A stretch of DNA of 64,000 bases from VAZQ01 sp036557665 (GTDB lineage: Bacteria > Pseudomonadota > Alphaproteobacteria > Rhizobiales > Xanthobacteraceae). The translations under genes and the position numbers were made by a program. The notes below the pieces were generated by a model. It searched no databases. It was given only the letters and a program-made list of their open reading frames with translations, and was not told the origin of the DNA. Below are positions 26,989 to 34,289 of the stretch, in pieces (position 1 is the first letter of the stretch; each line of letters opens with the position of its first letter). The stretch is from NCBI GenBank assembly GCA_036557665.1, contig DATBHG010000005.1:1-64000 (forward strand), in the 5' to 3' direction.

Positions 26989-28074
26989 TCATTGCGCGAT
27001 CCGTCGCTGCGGCTCGATAGGCGGCTCGACTACCTCGGTAGGGGCGATCGACGGGATCTCCGGGATTGGCGGTGGGGGAGTGCCGCGCAGGAACAGATAG
27101 AGCTCGCGACTTCCGAGTACGACCAGAGCGAGCCCGAAGGGAACGATGTAATAGAGCAGTCGGAAGAGCAGCAGCCCTGCGAGCAGGTCCTCCTTGTCGA
27201 ATTGCCAGAGCGCGACCAGCATCGCCGCGTCGAAAACGCCGATCCCCCCGGGGGCATGGCTGGCAAAGCCGAGAAGCGTAGCTGCAACGAAGATCACCGC
27301 CAGCGTGATGAAATTGATGTTGGGCTCCTCCGGTACCAGCATGTACATCGCCAGCGCGCAGAAGCCGAGATCGACGATTCCGATGCCGATCTGCAGCATC
27401 GTCAGCGGTCCACCGGGCAGAGCGACACTCCATCCCTTGCGGCCGACGATGCGCGGCCGCTGCCACACCCAATGCACGTAGAAGGCGAGCAGGCCCAGAA
27501 TCGCCAGCGCCCCGGTGCGGTTGAGCCACGACGGCAACTGATCGATAGCGCCTGCGGCAAGCGGCGCATAGAGCGTGCCGAGGCCGAGCACGGTGGCATT
27601 GCCTAGCCAGAAGGTCAGTCCGGCGATGAAGCAGAGCTTGGCGACGTCCGCGGCGCCCAAGCCCCAGACAGAATAGATGCGGTAGCGCACGGCGCCGCCG
27701 GTGAACACGCTTGCCCCCACATTGTGACCGACCGCATAGCTGCTGAATCCGGCGAGCGCGGCCGCCCAATAGGGCACATCGCCTCGGCCGATCGTGCGCA
27801 GCGCAAATAGATCGTAGAAGGTCAGGGTAAGGTAGCCGCCTGCTACAAATACCGCGGCGAGCGCAAAGTCCCGCCAGTCCGTGCTCGCGAGCGCATCCAG
27901 GACTTCGCCGACATCGATGGTGCGCAGGATCCGGTAGAGCACCGCCCCTGCGACCGCGAGGATGATGGCGCTGAGCGTAATGCCGATCCGGTTCCAACCG
28001 ACGCGCGTGTCGCAGTAGACCGCGATCCGATGCAGGGCTTCGATTACCCTGTGCTCGCGGTCTGTAGGCTGCAT
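26989..28074 (-). CDS. UPF0104 / LPG-synthase-like membrane protein
   Basis: The 361-residue protein has about eight hydrophobic helices and the family marks AGFSSYAVGHNVGASVFTGG, AVRYRIYSVWGLG and FASHAPGGIGVFDAAMLVAL, as in the transmembrane flippase part of lysyl-phosphatidylglycerol synthases. It lacks the C-terminal synthetase domain. Members of UPF0104 move lipids or lipid-linked substrates across the membrane; the substrate here is unknown. It ends with a Pro-rich cytoplasmic tail. It faces senB tail to tail. Confidence 0.85.
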   Translation of the reverse strand: MQPTDREHRVIEALHRIAVYCDTRVGWNRIGITLSAIILAVAGAVLYRILRTIDVGEVLDALASTDWRDFALAAVFVAGGYLTLTFYDLFALRTIGRGDVPYWAAALAGFSSYAVGHNVGASVFTGGAVRYRIYSVWGLGAADVAKLCFIAGLTFWLGNATVLGLGTLYAPLAAGAIDQLPSWLNRTGALAILGLLAFYVHWVWQRPRIVGRKGWSVALPGGPLTMLQIGIGIVDLGFCALAMYMLVPEEPNINFITLAVIFVAATLLGFASHAPGGIGVFDAAMLVALWQFDKEDLLAGLLLFRLLYYIVPFGLALVVLGSRELYLFLRGTPPPPIPEIPSIAPTEVVEPPIEPQRRIAQ

Positions 28075-28353
28075 GGCCGATCGGTCTTGGAATGGGGGCT
28101 TGTGTCAGGGGAAAGGGCTACACCGGTAGCAAAAGTCCCGGATGTGCGCGAGGGCCGCCCCTGCGGCGTTCGGCCCGCCGGTGCGGACCCCGGCTCGGCC
28201 CTTCCGAGGCTCCCGTCCAGCAAGGGGCTGCCCGCGCGCATGGAGACATTGCGGTCGCCTGTGAATCGGATCAACGATGGCAGGCTTGCGCTAAATATTG
28301 CGCACACCATGGCAGCTGGCGCTGCGATCCACCCCTCGCTCAGGAGCAGACAA
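28075..28353. other. Intergenic region
   Basis: Between the UPF0104 gene and the exported hydrolase. The frame continues open upstream of the hydrolase, but without conserved sequence; the hydrolase leader is best begun at GTG 28354. I see nothing else. Confidence 0.35.
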
Positions 28354-29397
28354 GTGAACCACTTCCCGCACCCGATCTCACGCCGCACATTGCTCGAGGG
28401 GGCAGGGCTTGGCGCTGGCTTCGCATTGGCGGGAAGCTCTGGGGCAAGCGCGCACGGGGAAACGATGGACCTCAGCTCCGCCGGCGATGGCCCGATTTGG
28501 AGCGGCGAGTATTGGGCCAGCAAGGACGGGGTGAAGCTCAATCTCTGGCGCAAGCGCGCCATCCCACCGCAACCGGGCGCCTCGGCGCTGCCGGTCCTGT
28601 TTCTCGTGCACGGCTCCTCCAATTCCGCGCGCACCAGTTATGATCTCAGTGTCCCCGGGAAAGGCGAGTATTCGCTGATGAACGTGTTTGCCCGGTACGG
28701 CTATGACGTGTGGACCATGGACCACGACGGCTATGGTCACTCGGAGAGCTCCGGGAACAACTCCGATATCGCAAGCAGCGTCGCCGATCTCAAGGCGGCG
28801 TTTCCGCTAGTGGCGAGGGAGACCGGTCGCTCGAAGTTGCATTTCTTCGGGACCTCCTCTGGCGCGATCCGCGCGGCGGCGTTCGCCCAGGCACAGCCCG
28901 AAGCTGTCGAGCGACTGATGCTCGTCGCCTTCACCTACAAGGGCACCGGCGCGCCCACGCTCCGCGACCGCGCGAAGCAATCGGAGCTCTATCGCACCCA
29001 TAATCGGCGGACCCGCGATCGCGCCATGATCCGCTCCATCTTTACCCGCGACGGTCTCGCCTCGAGCTACGACCCGGCGGTGGCCGATGCAATGGCGGAG
29101 GAAGAGCTCAAGTTCGGCGATCAGGTACCGACCGGGACGTATCTCGATATGACCGCCAATCTGCCCCTGGTGGATCCGACGAGGATCCTCTGCCCCGTCG
29201 CAATGATGCGAGGCGATCACGATGGCATTGCAACCCCTGAGGATCTGTTCGAGTTCTATCGTGCGCTCCCGAACGGCGACCGCGTGCTCATCACGCTGCC
29301 GAGCACCGCACACAGCGCCGTCTTCGCCAATAATCGCCATCTCCTGTGGTATGCGACCCGCTCGTTTCTCGCTGCCCCGGGACCGGCAGCGACATGA
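28354..29397 (+). CDS. Tat-exported alpha/beta hydrolase
   Basis: GTG 28354 follows AGGAG with a 7-nt spacer. It gives a twin-arginine signal (ISRRTLLEGAGLGAGFALAG) followed by an alpha/beta-hydrolase fold of about 310 residues: VLFLVHGSSNSARTS (oxyanion HG), DHDGYGHS, the nucleophile elbow FFGTSSGAIRAAA, MMRGDHDGIATPED with the acidic residue and STAHSAVF with the His. The substrate is unknown; esterase or lactonase activity is likely in the periplasm. It is a monocistronic gene. The longer upstream frame is not coding. Confidence 0.82.
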   Translation: MNHFPHPISRRTLLEGAGLGAGFALAGSSGASAHGETMDLSSAGDGPIWSGEYWASKDGVKLNLWRKRAIPPQPGASALPVLFLVHGSSNSARTSYDLSVPGKGEYSLMNVFARYGYDVWTMDHDGYGHSESSGNNSDIASSVADLKAAFPLVARETGRSKLHFFGTSSGAIRAAAFAQAQPEAVERLMLVAFTYKGTGAPTLRDRAKQSELYRTHNRRTRDRAMIRSIFTRDGLASSYDPAVADAMAEEELKFGDQVPTGTYLDMTANLPLVDPTRILCPVAMMRGDHDGIATPEDLFEFYRALPNGDRVLITLPSTAHSAVFANNRHLLWYATRSFLAAPGPAAT

Positions 29398-29747
29398 ATC
29401 ATACGCCGAGCGCGCGTCCCGGAGCGCCGGTTGCATTGCGATATGGCTGAAGCTGCCGAGCGCGTTCCGGCAATACGCATCGATGCTGCAAAAACCGCAT
29501 TACTTTCGGCGCACTTTTACCATTTGTGAGGGATCGCCGGCCGCCTGGGAGGCTCTGTGCGAGAGAGCCGTGCAACCCTGCGCGGTCGTTCTCAATGTGG
29601 TTTGTTTGTGAGGAGGTTTGCATACTCCGGCCTGCGCTGGCTATGCCGGGGACTAACGCTGGGGACTTTCGCAGTGCCACAATTTCGTTAACTTGCTCGG
29701 TCAACTCGCCCCCCACTTCGTCAAATAGGTCCTGAGGGTTCCTGCCC
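29398..29747. other. Intergenic region
   Basis: No supported gene. A hairpin GGCTCT-gtgcgag-AGAGCC lies near 29552-29570 and may end transcription of the hydrolase gene. Confidence 0.3.
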
Positions 29748-29909
29748 ATGAGCGAATCACTTTCCATGATCGCCCAACTCGATCGCCTCTGCCAGCAAAT
29801 CGCAACTGCAATTCAAGGCTCGGAGATGCAGATTTATGCGACGCTTGCTGTCATCGTGGTTACAAGCTTCCTCGTGTTCCCGCCTAAAGACGATTCCGAT
29901 CAAATCTGA
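29748..29909 (+). CDS. Small single-pass membrane protein (53 aa)
   Basis: ATG 29748 follows GAGGG with an 8-nt spacer. The peptide has a polar N-terminus (MSESLSMIAQLDRLCQQIAT) and one transmembrane helix (YATLAVIVVTSFLVF) and ends in a charged tail. I do not know a family. A second small membrane protein gene follows 81 bp downstream. Confidence 0.5.
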   Translation: MSESLSMIAQLDRLCQQIATAIQGSEMQIYATLAVIVVTSFLVFPPKDDSDQI

Positions 29910-29990
29910 ATACATCAGCTCAAAGGCCGCTGTCGGGGAACCACTCCGCGATCTCCGCGTTGAGCTTCGGGTGATTATGGAGAACTGACT

Positions 29991-30170
29991 ATGCTAGGCC
30001 TGGTCGTAACGCTGCTGGTGATAGCAATCATTGCAGGCGTGCTCGGATTCGGCGGAATAGCCGGGGCTGCTGTAGGCATTGCGAAAATCGTTTTCGTCGT
30101 TTTCCTTGTTCTATTCCTGCTTTCACTTCTCTTCGGCGGCCTTCGCGGCGGCTTTGGCTGGCGGTGGTAG
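29991..30170 (+). CDS. DUF1328 (YtjA-type) membrane protein
   Basis: The 59-residue product matches the DUF1328 pattern: two short hydrophobic helices (LVVTLLVIAIIAGVLGFGGI; AKIVFVVFLVLFLLSLLFGG) with AGAAVGIAKI between them and a Gly-rich end. ATG 29991 follows GGAG. The family is small and widely conserved in proteobacteria, often near stress-response genes, and its function is unknown. Confidence 0.7.
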   Translation: MLGLVVTLLVIAIIAGVLGFGGIAGAAVGIAKIVFVVFLVLFLLSLLFGGLRGGFGWRW

Positions 30171-30181
30171 CTCGCCAGCCG

Positions 30182-30229
30182 CCAGCTTGCCCCCGCGCAC
30201 CGCTCGCGCACTCGATGCGGGCAAGCTGG
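30182..30229. repeat. 11-bp inverted repeat
   Basis: CCAGCTTGCCC (30182-30192) and GGGCAAGCTGG (30219-30229) are perfect complements 26 bp apart and lie 11 bp after the DUF1328 stop. There is no T-run. It may be a Rho-assisted terminator or a protein-binding site. Confidence 0.5.
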
Positions 30230-30458
30230 TGTGCATCGGGAGACCTTACATCGTTGGCTTGGTAACAAGTCACGATGAGTGCCGATCGCAGGCCGGATGA
30301 CACGCGGCCGCTCGGCTCGGGCATGGTCTGCATCCCCCGCTGTCGTCCTGCCGGCGCTCACATGCCGCCGGATTGGGAGCGGCACGTCAACCGGCGCGTA
30401 TAGCGAGGCTGCCCCAACGCGTTGGCGCCGGCTCAGCCTTTGCAGGTACCAGGACCGC

Positions 30459-30638
30459 CTACCACGTCGGTTCAACCCGGGCGGGCGGAAAAAATGAACC
30501 GACCGCGGCGCCGTATGGCATCCCTGCCTGCCTGGGAAGCGATTTGGAACTTGTCGCGACCACACTCGCCCAAGCGCAGAAGGTCATGGCCAAGGCCAAA
30601 CCTACCGCAGCAATGCCAAAACTGATGTGTTTGCGCAT
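30459..30638 (-). CDS. Small exported protein (59 aa)
   Basis: From ATG 30638 the peptide starts MRKHISFGIAAVGLALAMTF and has a signal-peptide shape with possible cleavage after CAWA. The mature part is short, with Pro/Ser/Gly and no other landmark. The AGAGGG upstream is ~11 nt away. The codon pattern is acceptable, and I do not recognise it. It lies at the edge of the biosynthetic region. Confidence 0.4.
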   Translation of the reverse strand: MRKHISFGIAAVGLALAMTFCAWASVVATSSKSLPRQAGMPYGAAVGSFFPPARVEPTW

Positions 30639-31003
30639 CTGATACGAGACCCTCTCACGAGTCTGGGCATCCAGCCCCATGAACGAAGGGTAGGACGATT
30701 ATGAAATTGAGAATGTGATGCGCATCACAGAAACGCTACAGATTCGAAGGCTCGATGATTCAGGATCGGACCAGGGCAAGGGCAGAGGGAAGGCGCTCGG
30801 GAGGACAAGGTATCAAAGGGGCAAGAGGTTGTTTCCGCTTGCTAGCCGCCGGACGGGTGCTCCGTGGGTAATTTGAATATAGCTCTCGGTTTCCACCAAG
30901 CTCGCAGTTAGCATTCTCGAATCCACTTTCATGGGCGGTACGAAGAATCTCCGAGAGCGCCGCGATCTCGACCTCCATTCCTACAACGCGGCAGCTGGAC
31001 GAC

Positions 31004-31885
31004 TCATGTGGACGTTCCGAGCCGTTCTTTAATGGCGGCTTCCAGGCCTGCTCTGAGCAAATGCCGCACAACGGTGTCTCCAGCCTTCGAATTGAAGTGG
31101 ACCATGTCGTAATAGATTTCGTGAAGGCCAATCATCGAAATCTCAAGATCGAAAAGCCTGAGACCTCTCTGGAGCGCAAACTTTCGTGTGCATGCATTGA
31201 AAAGCCTTCGTGACGCTACTTCCTTGTCGAAGGCACTGCGATCCATGAAGGTTTTGGTCACATAATCACCTTGGAAAACTTGACGATGCGGTATTGTTGC
31301 ATACCAAACCGGAATCTCGAAAAGAGAGCTCGCTAGCTGAAACATAGTCAGAAGTTTCTCGCGATCCGCATATACCGGGTCTGCAAGCAGATCCTCGTCC
31401 GGCGTTATATTTTGTTTGTCAAAATTTACGATAGGTTCGAGCCAGCAGTCGCTCGTCCAAAAGCTTGCTTTCTTCATCGCGACTTGTGTATCGACAAAGC
31501 CGGAGATTAGGACCACCGCAATGGGTCGCAGGGGAATAATTTTATTTATAAATGTATTGTACAGGTGGAGCGAGGTGGCGCCGCTGTACCCGCCATTGAG
31601 GACTCGCACAGAAATGCCCAGCGTTTCTACAATCTGAGCCTCGAGCTTCGAGCAGAATCTCGCATCCTCATCCAAGAACATTCCTTCGACGGTACTATCT
31701 CCAAGTACGATCAAGCTCTTTGTCGAGTTGACCGGTTCTGGTCCGGAAAGAATGAAACCGTTCTCATCCGTTCTCAGCAGATATTGCCTTCTTTCCAAGG
31801 AAGAATCGGCACTGTACCAGTCTGGTGGCGTGTATCGAGTGATCCTTGACGGAGCAAACTCTTGCAAACGGATTGCGCGGGGCAT
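31004..31885 (-). CDS. SGNH hydrolase/acyltransferase of the biosynthetic locus
   Basis: The 293-residue product has block I VLGDSTVEGMFL (Ser of GDS as nucleophile), block II NGGYSGATSLHLYNTF, block III in VLISGFVDTQV (altered: no Asn at the usual GxND) and a C-terminal DMVHFNSKAGD with Asp/His. It lacks a signal peptide, unlike the two SGNH proteins at 11-13 kb, so it is cytoplasmic. ATG 31885 follows GAGG and an in-frame stop precedes it. It is the last gene of the minus-strand E1-E2-carrier/PPTase set, 318 bp downstream. It could hydrolyse or transfer an acyl group made by that set; this is inference. Confidence 0.8.
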   Translation of the reverse strand: MPRAIRLQEFAPSRITRYTPPDWYSADSSLERRQYLLRTDENGFILSGPEPVNSTKSLIVLGDSTVEGMFLDEDARFCSKLEAQIVETLGISVRVLNGGYSGATSLHLYNTFINKIIPLRPIAVVLISGFVDTQVAMKKASFWTSDCWLEPIVNFDKQNITPDEDLLADPVYADREKLLTMFQLASSLFEIPVWYATIPHRQVFQGDYVTKTFMDRSAFDKEVASRRLFNACTRKFALQRGLRLFDLEISMIGLHEIYYDMVHFNSKAGDTVVRHLLRAGLEAAIKERLGTST

Positions 31886-32203
31886 CTAAACCTCACGAAT
31901 TGCACGTTGGCGCCCACAGCATCGCCCGGGGGTCGCCGCGACCCGCTGTCTGCGACGAGCCGGCTGGACGACCAGGTCCTGGCGGAGAGCCTGTCAGGCA
32001 GCAAGGCTGGAGCTCCGATCCCTGGCTAGGTCTACCGAGGTCTAGCAGGACTTGACAGACAGGCCTCTGACGTTACGGCGGGCGCTCGTATCCGATCGTG
32101 TCTCTTGATGGAATGGCCAGACTTCACTGCTACCCCGGGCTGCCAATGCGACTATCTTGTCGCTGCCCTCGTCTCTTTACACAAGAACACCGACCATAAC
32201 ACA
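31886..32203. other. Gap between SGNH hydrolase and PPTase fusion genes
   Basis: There is no supported coding frame on either strand. The size leaves room for a separate promoter for the SGNH gene. A repeated GGTCTA (CTAGGTCTACCGAGGTCTAG, 32027-32046) forms a partial direct repeat. Confidence 0.35.
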
Positions 32204-32962
32204 TCACGACCGAGCATTATTGAACATCCAATACGTGACCACTGCCAAGAGAGTCACGATCGCGAGCCCAACGCTGATCGCTTTTCGCCTCGGATACCGC
32301 TTAAGGCCCACCACTTCCGTAGTGGTCCTCATAGATTGCGAACCGTCCGCTTGTGCGGACGTCGGAAGTGGACCACGCCAAATTGCAACCGCTACGGCCA
32401 CTTGCTCCATATGGCTAATCGAGAGAACACAGGAGGGAAACGACGGACGCCCCGCATCGTCATGCAAAATTTCAATTCCTTTCAGTCCTTCGGATGGAGC
32501 CTGCACCGCACCTGATTTGATGATTGCTTCCTTCGCCACCCATAGTCCCGTTAGTGACATACGTGTCGACGACTGAAGAATACAATATGCAATCTCCGCA
32601 GGAGAGAAATTGTCCTTGTAGAATTCATGTGTCCGATAATCACTTGCCTCCGGAAGGGATTTAGACTCCTCGATATCAATTCCGACGCCCAGAACAGCGC
32701 CTCCAACGCCTCGGCCAGCAAGCACCGCAACGGACGACTCTTTTGGCGCGTCCGGGATCGACTTTCCCTTTCGAGAGCTGAACAAGCTTTCGATTGTAAA
32801 AGGCGCGCCACTTAGCTCTGTCGATTCAATTTGCACACCTTCCTTGCGCAGCCAAGCCAAAAACGCCGCCGCGTGAACTGAGCTCAGCTTGACGGTTTGA
32901 TCGCTCGCCACCGGCGTACCGCTTAGCCGCGCCAGGTAAGCTGTTGCCTTCTCCTCGATCAT
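32204..32962 (-). CDS. Carrier-like domain fused to 4'-phosphopantetheinyl transferase and membrane anchor
   Basis: I start at ATG 32962, one base after the E2 stop (TGA-G-ATG); the 252-residue product is tightly coupled to E2. Residues ~1-62 look like an acyl-carrier-protein helix bundle whose usual DSL is VKLSSVHAAAF, so Ser28 is the possible phosphopantetheine site. Residues ~90-195 are a phosphopantetheinyl transferase: LGVGIDIEE (Asp96, Glu98), SPAEIAYC (Glu123), LWVAKEAIIKSG and SISHMEQVAVAVA. Residues ~226-247 are a basic-flanked hydrophobic helix, a likely C-terminal membrane anchor. The enzyme would load CoA-derived arms on carrier domains, perhaps its own. A carrier fused to its transferase and anchored this way is unusual. 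Confidence 0.75.
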   Translation of the reverse strand: MIEEKATAYLARLSGTPVASDQTVKLSSVHAAAFLAWLRKEGVQIESTELSGAPFTIESLFSSRKGKSIPDAPKESSVAVLAGRGVGGAVLGVGIDIEESKSLPEASDYRTHEFYKDNFSPAEIAYCILQSSTRMSLTGLWVAKEAIIKSGAVQAPSEGLKGIEILHDDAGRPSFPSCVLSISHMEQVAVAVAIWRGPLPTSAQADGSQSMRTTTEVVGLKRYPRRKAISVGLAIVTLLAVVTYWMFNNARS

Positions 32963-32963
32963 C

Positions 32964-34289
32964 TCAACGACCGCCCAAGCACGCCAAACAACAATAAACC
33001 TCGTTGCCTTCAGCATTCAGAACTTTGATTAATCCTCTATTTTTCAATGAGTGCACCTCCTCCGCGAGCGATTTCTCGCAAAAGCAACATCGAGTATTCG
33101 ATGCGCGTATCCCTGTATCGAAGCTCTGTAGGCGGCTGCGCAGCTCACCCAGAAATAGAGCAACCTCGCGGCCCTCAGTAACGCGGTGGTCAAAGCCGAC
33201 ATAAAGCCTGAACCCCCCGTGTAGGTCACGGGTAACACCTATGATGCAACTCTGTTTCTCGGGCAGCAATGGAAAGATGAAATCGAGAGGCTCTGCCGAC
33301 AGGTCGGTCACTGTGAATGTCGCCCGCGACATCTCGCTGTCGGTCAACGCATGCTCCACGTATTTCGATACTGCGTTCGAGATTTCTGAACGAACATCAG
33401 GGAGCTCGAGCCGCATTGCATTTTCAATACCATAGACGACGAGCCGTCCACCTTCGTCGATGGCTAGACCCGCAACCACGGATTCATGCCTCTTAACGAA
33501 ACCATCTGAGAAATATGAGTTCAGGTTCCGATACCGAGCCATGAGCCGCGACGACTCATAGATCACGAGATCGGTTATTCGATTCTCGAAAATGTCGCCG
33601 GTTTTGCGCTGAACGGAAATCTTGCCAAGACTTACCCCAACCACCGATAGCATGCTGGCTCCCGCACCCGCATACAGGGATCGGGTTTCAGCCTGCTTGT
33701 GCATCGATAAACGTTTCCGCCGACCGGTTTCGAGCGGCTGCGCGGTCGTCTCCGGTCCGAAAATATTCGATGACGAGGCACCACCAAGACGCTCCCGCAG
33801 ATCATCCGCTGTCACCCATTCCATCGGAAATGAAGCGGGATCGATGCCGGTTCCCGACATGAGGTCGCGCGCCGCTCGTGAAAATTTCGGAGGCCGATCC
33901 GGAGGGCGGGGAGGATATGAGCCTCGTTTGCTTGGCACGACCACCGTCGCGTGCGGTGCGTTTGGTGCAGTGGCCAGATCCGATGGAAAACGATTTGGGG
34001 GTGAGCTCGACGGAATACGTGGGTCAGGTGGCGTCGTGGAGGTAATCTCGTCGGGAGATACGATGGCGGCGATTGAAACACCAAAATCGATTTCGTCTCC
34101 CACGTTCAGCACATGCAGAAGTATGCCAGTAGCCGGCGCGATAACCTCCTGAGTTGCCTTCGAGTTCTCTATATCAAAAAGGTGCTGACCTTCCTGTACC
34201 ACTATGAAGGGATCCTCGTATATTTTTACGACGACGGCAAATTCGTCGTTCGCCGTCTCACGTTGTAGGCAGACGTCCACGCGGCTCAC
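32964..34289 (-). CDS. 2-oxoacid dehydrogenase E2-like acyltransferase with cysteine-rich tail
   Basis: GTG 34289 overlaps the E1 stop as GTGA, so the two are coupled; a longer ATG start at 34325 is less likely. The 441-residue protein has a lipoyl domain (IENSKATQEV, Lys44), a Pro-rich linker, an E3/E1-binding domain (PKFSRAARDLMSGTGIDPAS, ~134-168) and a catalytic domain from ~200 ending GFDHRVTEGREVALFL, where the usual HRxxDG Asp is replaced by Glu372. After the normal end it adds ~50 residues with CCFC (401-404) and CCLAC (433-437), which looks like a zinc ribbon. E2 enzymes pass acyl groups from lipoyl to CoA; the target here may differ. Confidence 0.8.
   Translation of the reverse strand: MSRVDVCLQRETANDEFAVVVKIYEDPFIVVQEGQHLFDIENSKATQEVIAPATGILLHVLNVGDEIDFGVSIAAIVSPDEITSTTPPDPRIPSSSPPNRFPSDLATAPNAPHATVVVPSKRGSYPPRPPDRPPKFSRAARDLMSGTGIDPASFPMEWVTADDLRERLGGASSSNIFGPETTAQPLETGRRKRLSMHKQAETRSLYAGAGASMLSVVGVSLGKISVQRKTGDIFENRITDLVIYESSRLMARYRNLNSYFSDGFVKRHESVVAGLAIDEGGRLVVYGIENAMRLELPDVRSEISNAVSKYVEHALTDSEMSRATFTVTDLSAEPLDFIFPLLPEKQSCIIGVTRDLHGGFRLYVGFDHRVTEGREVALFLGELRSRLQSFDTGIRASNTRCCFCEKSLAEEVHSLKNRGLIKVLNAEGNEVYCCLACLGGR

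Noticed and set aside
30760..31131. Minus-strand frame of 123 codons overlapping the SGNH gene end
   Set aside because: It is a shadow of the SGNH gene in another frame with a non-coding extension.
32204..32576. Possibility of a second carrier protein on the plus strand
   Set aside because: The plus-strand frames here have no family features and overlap the PPTase domain.
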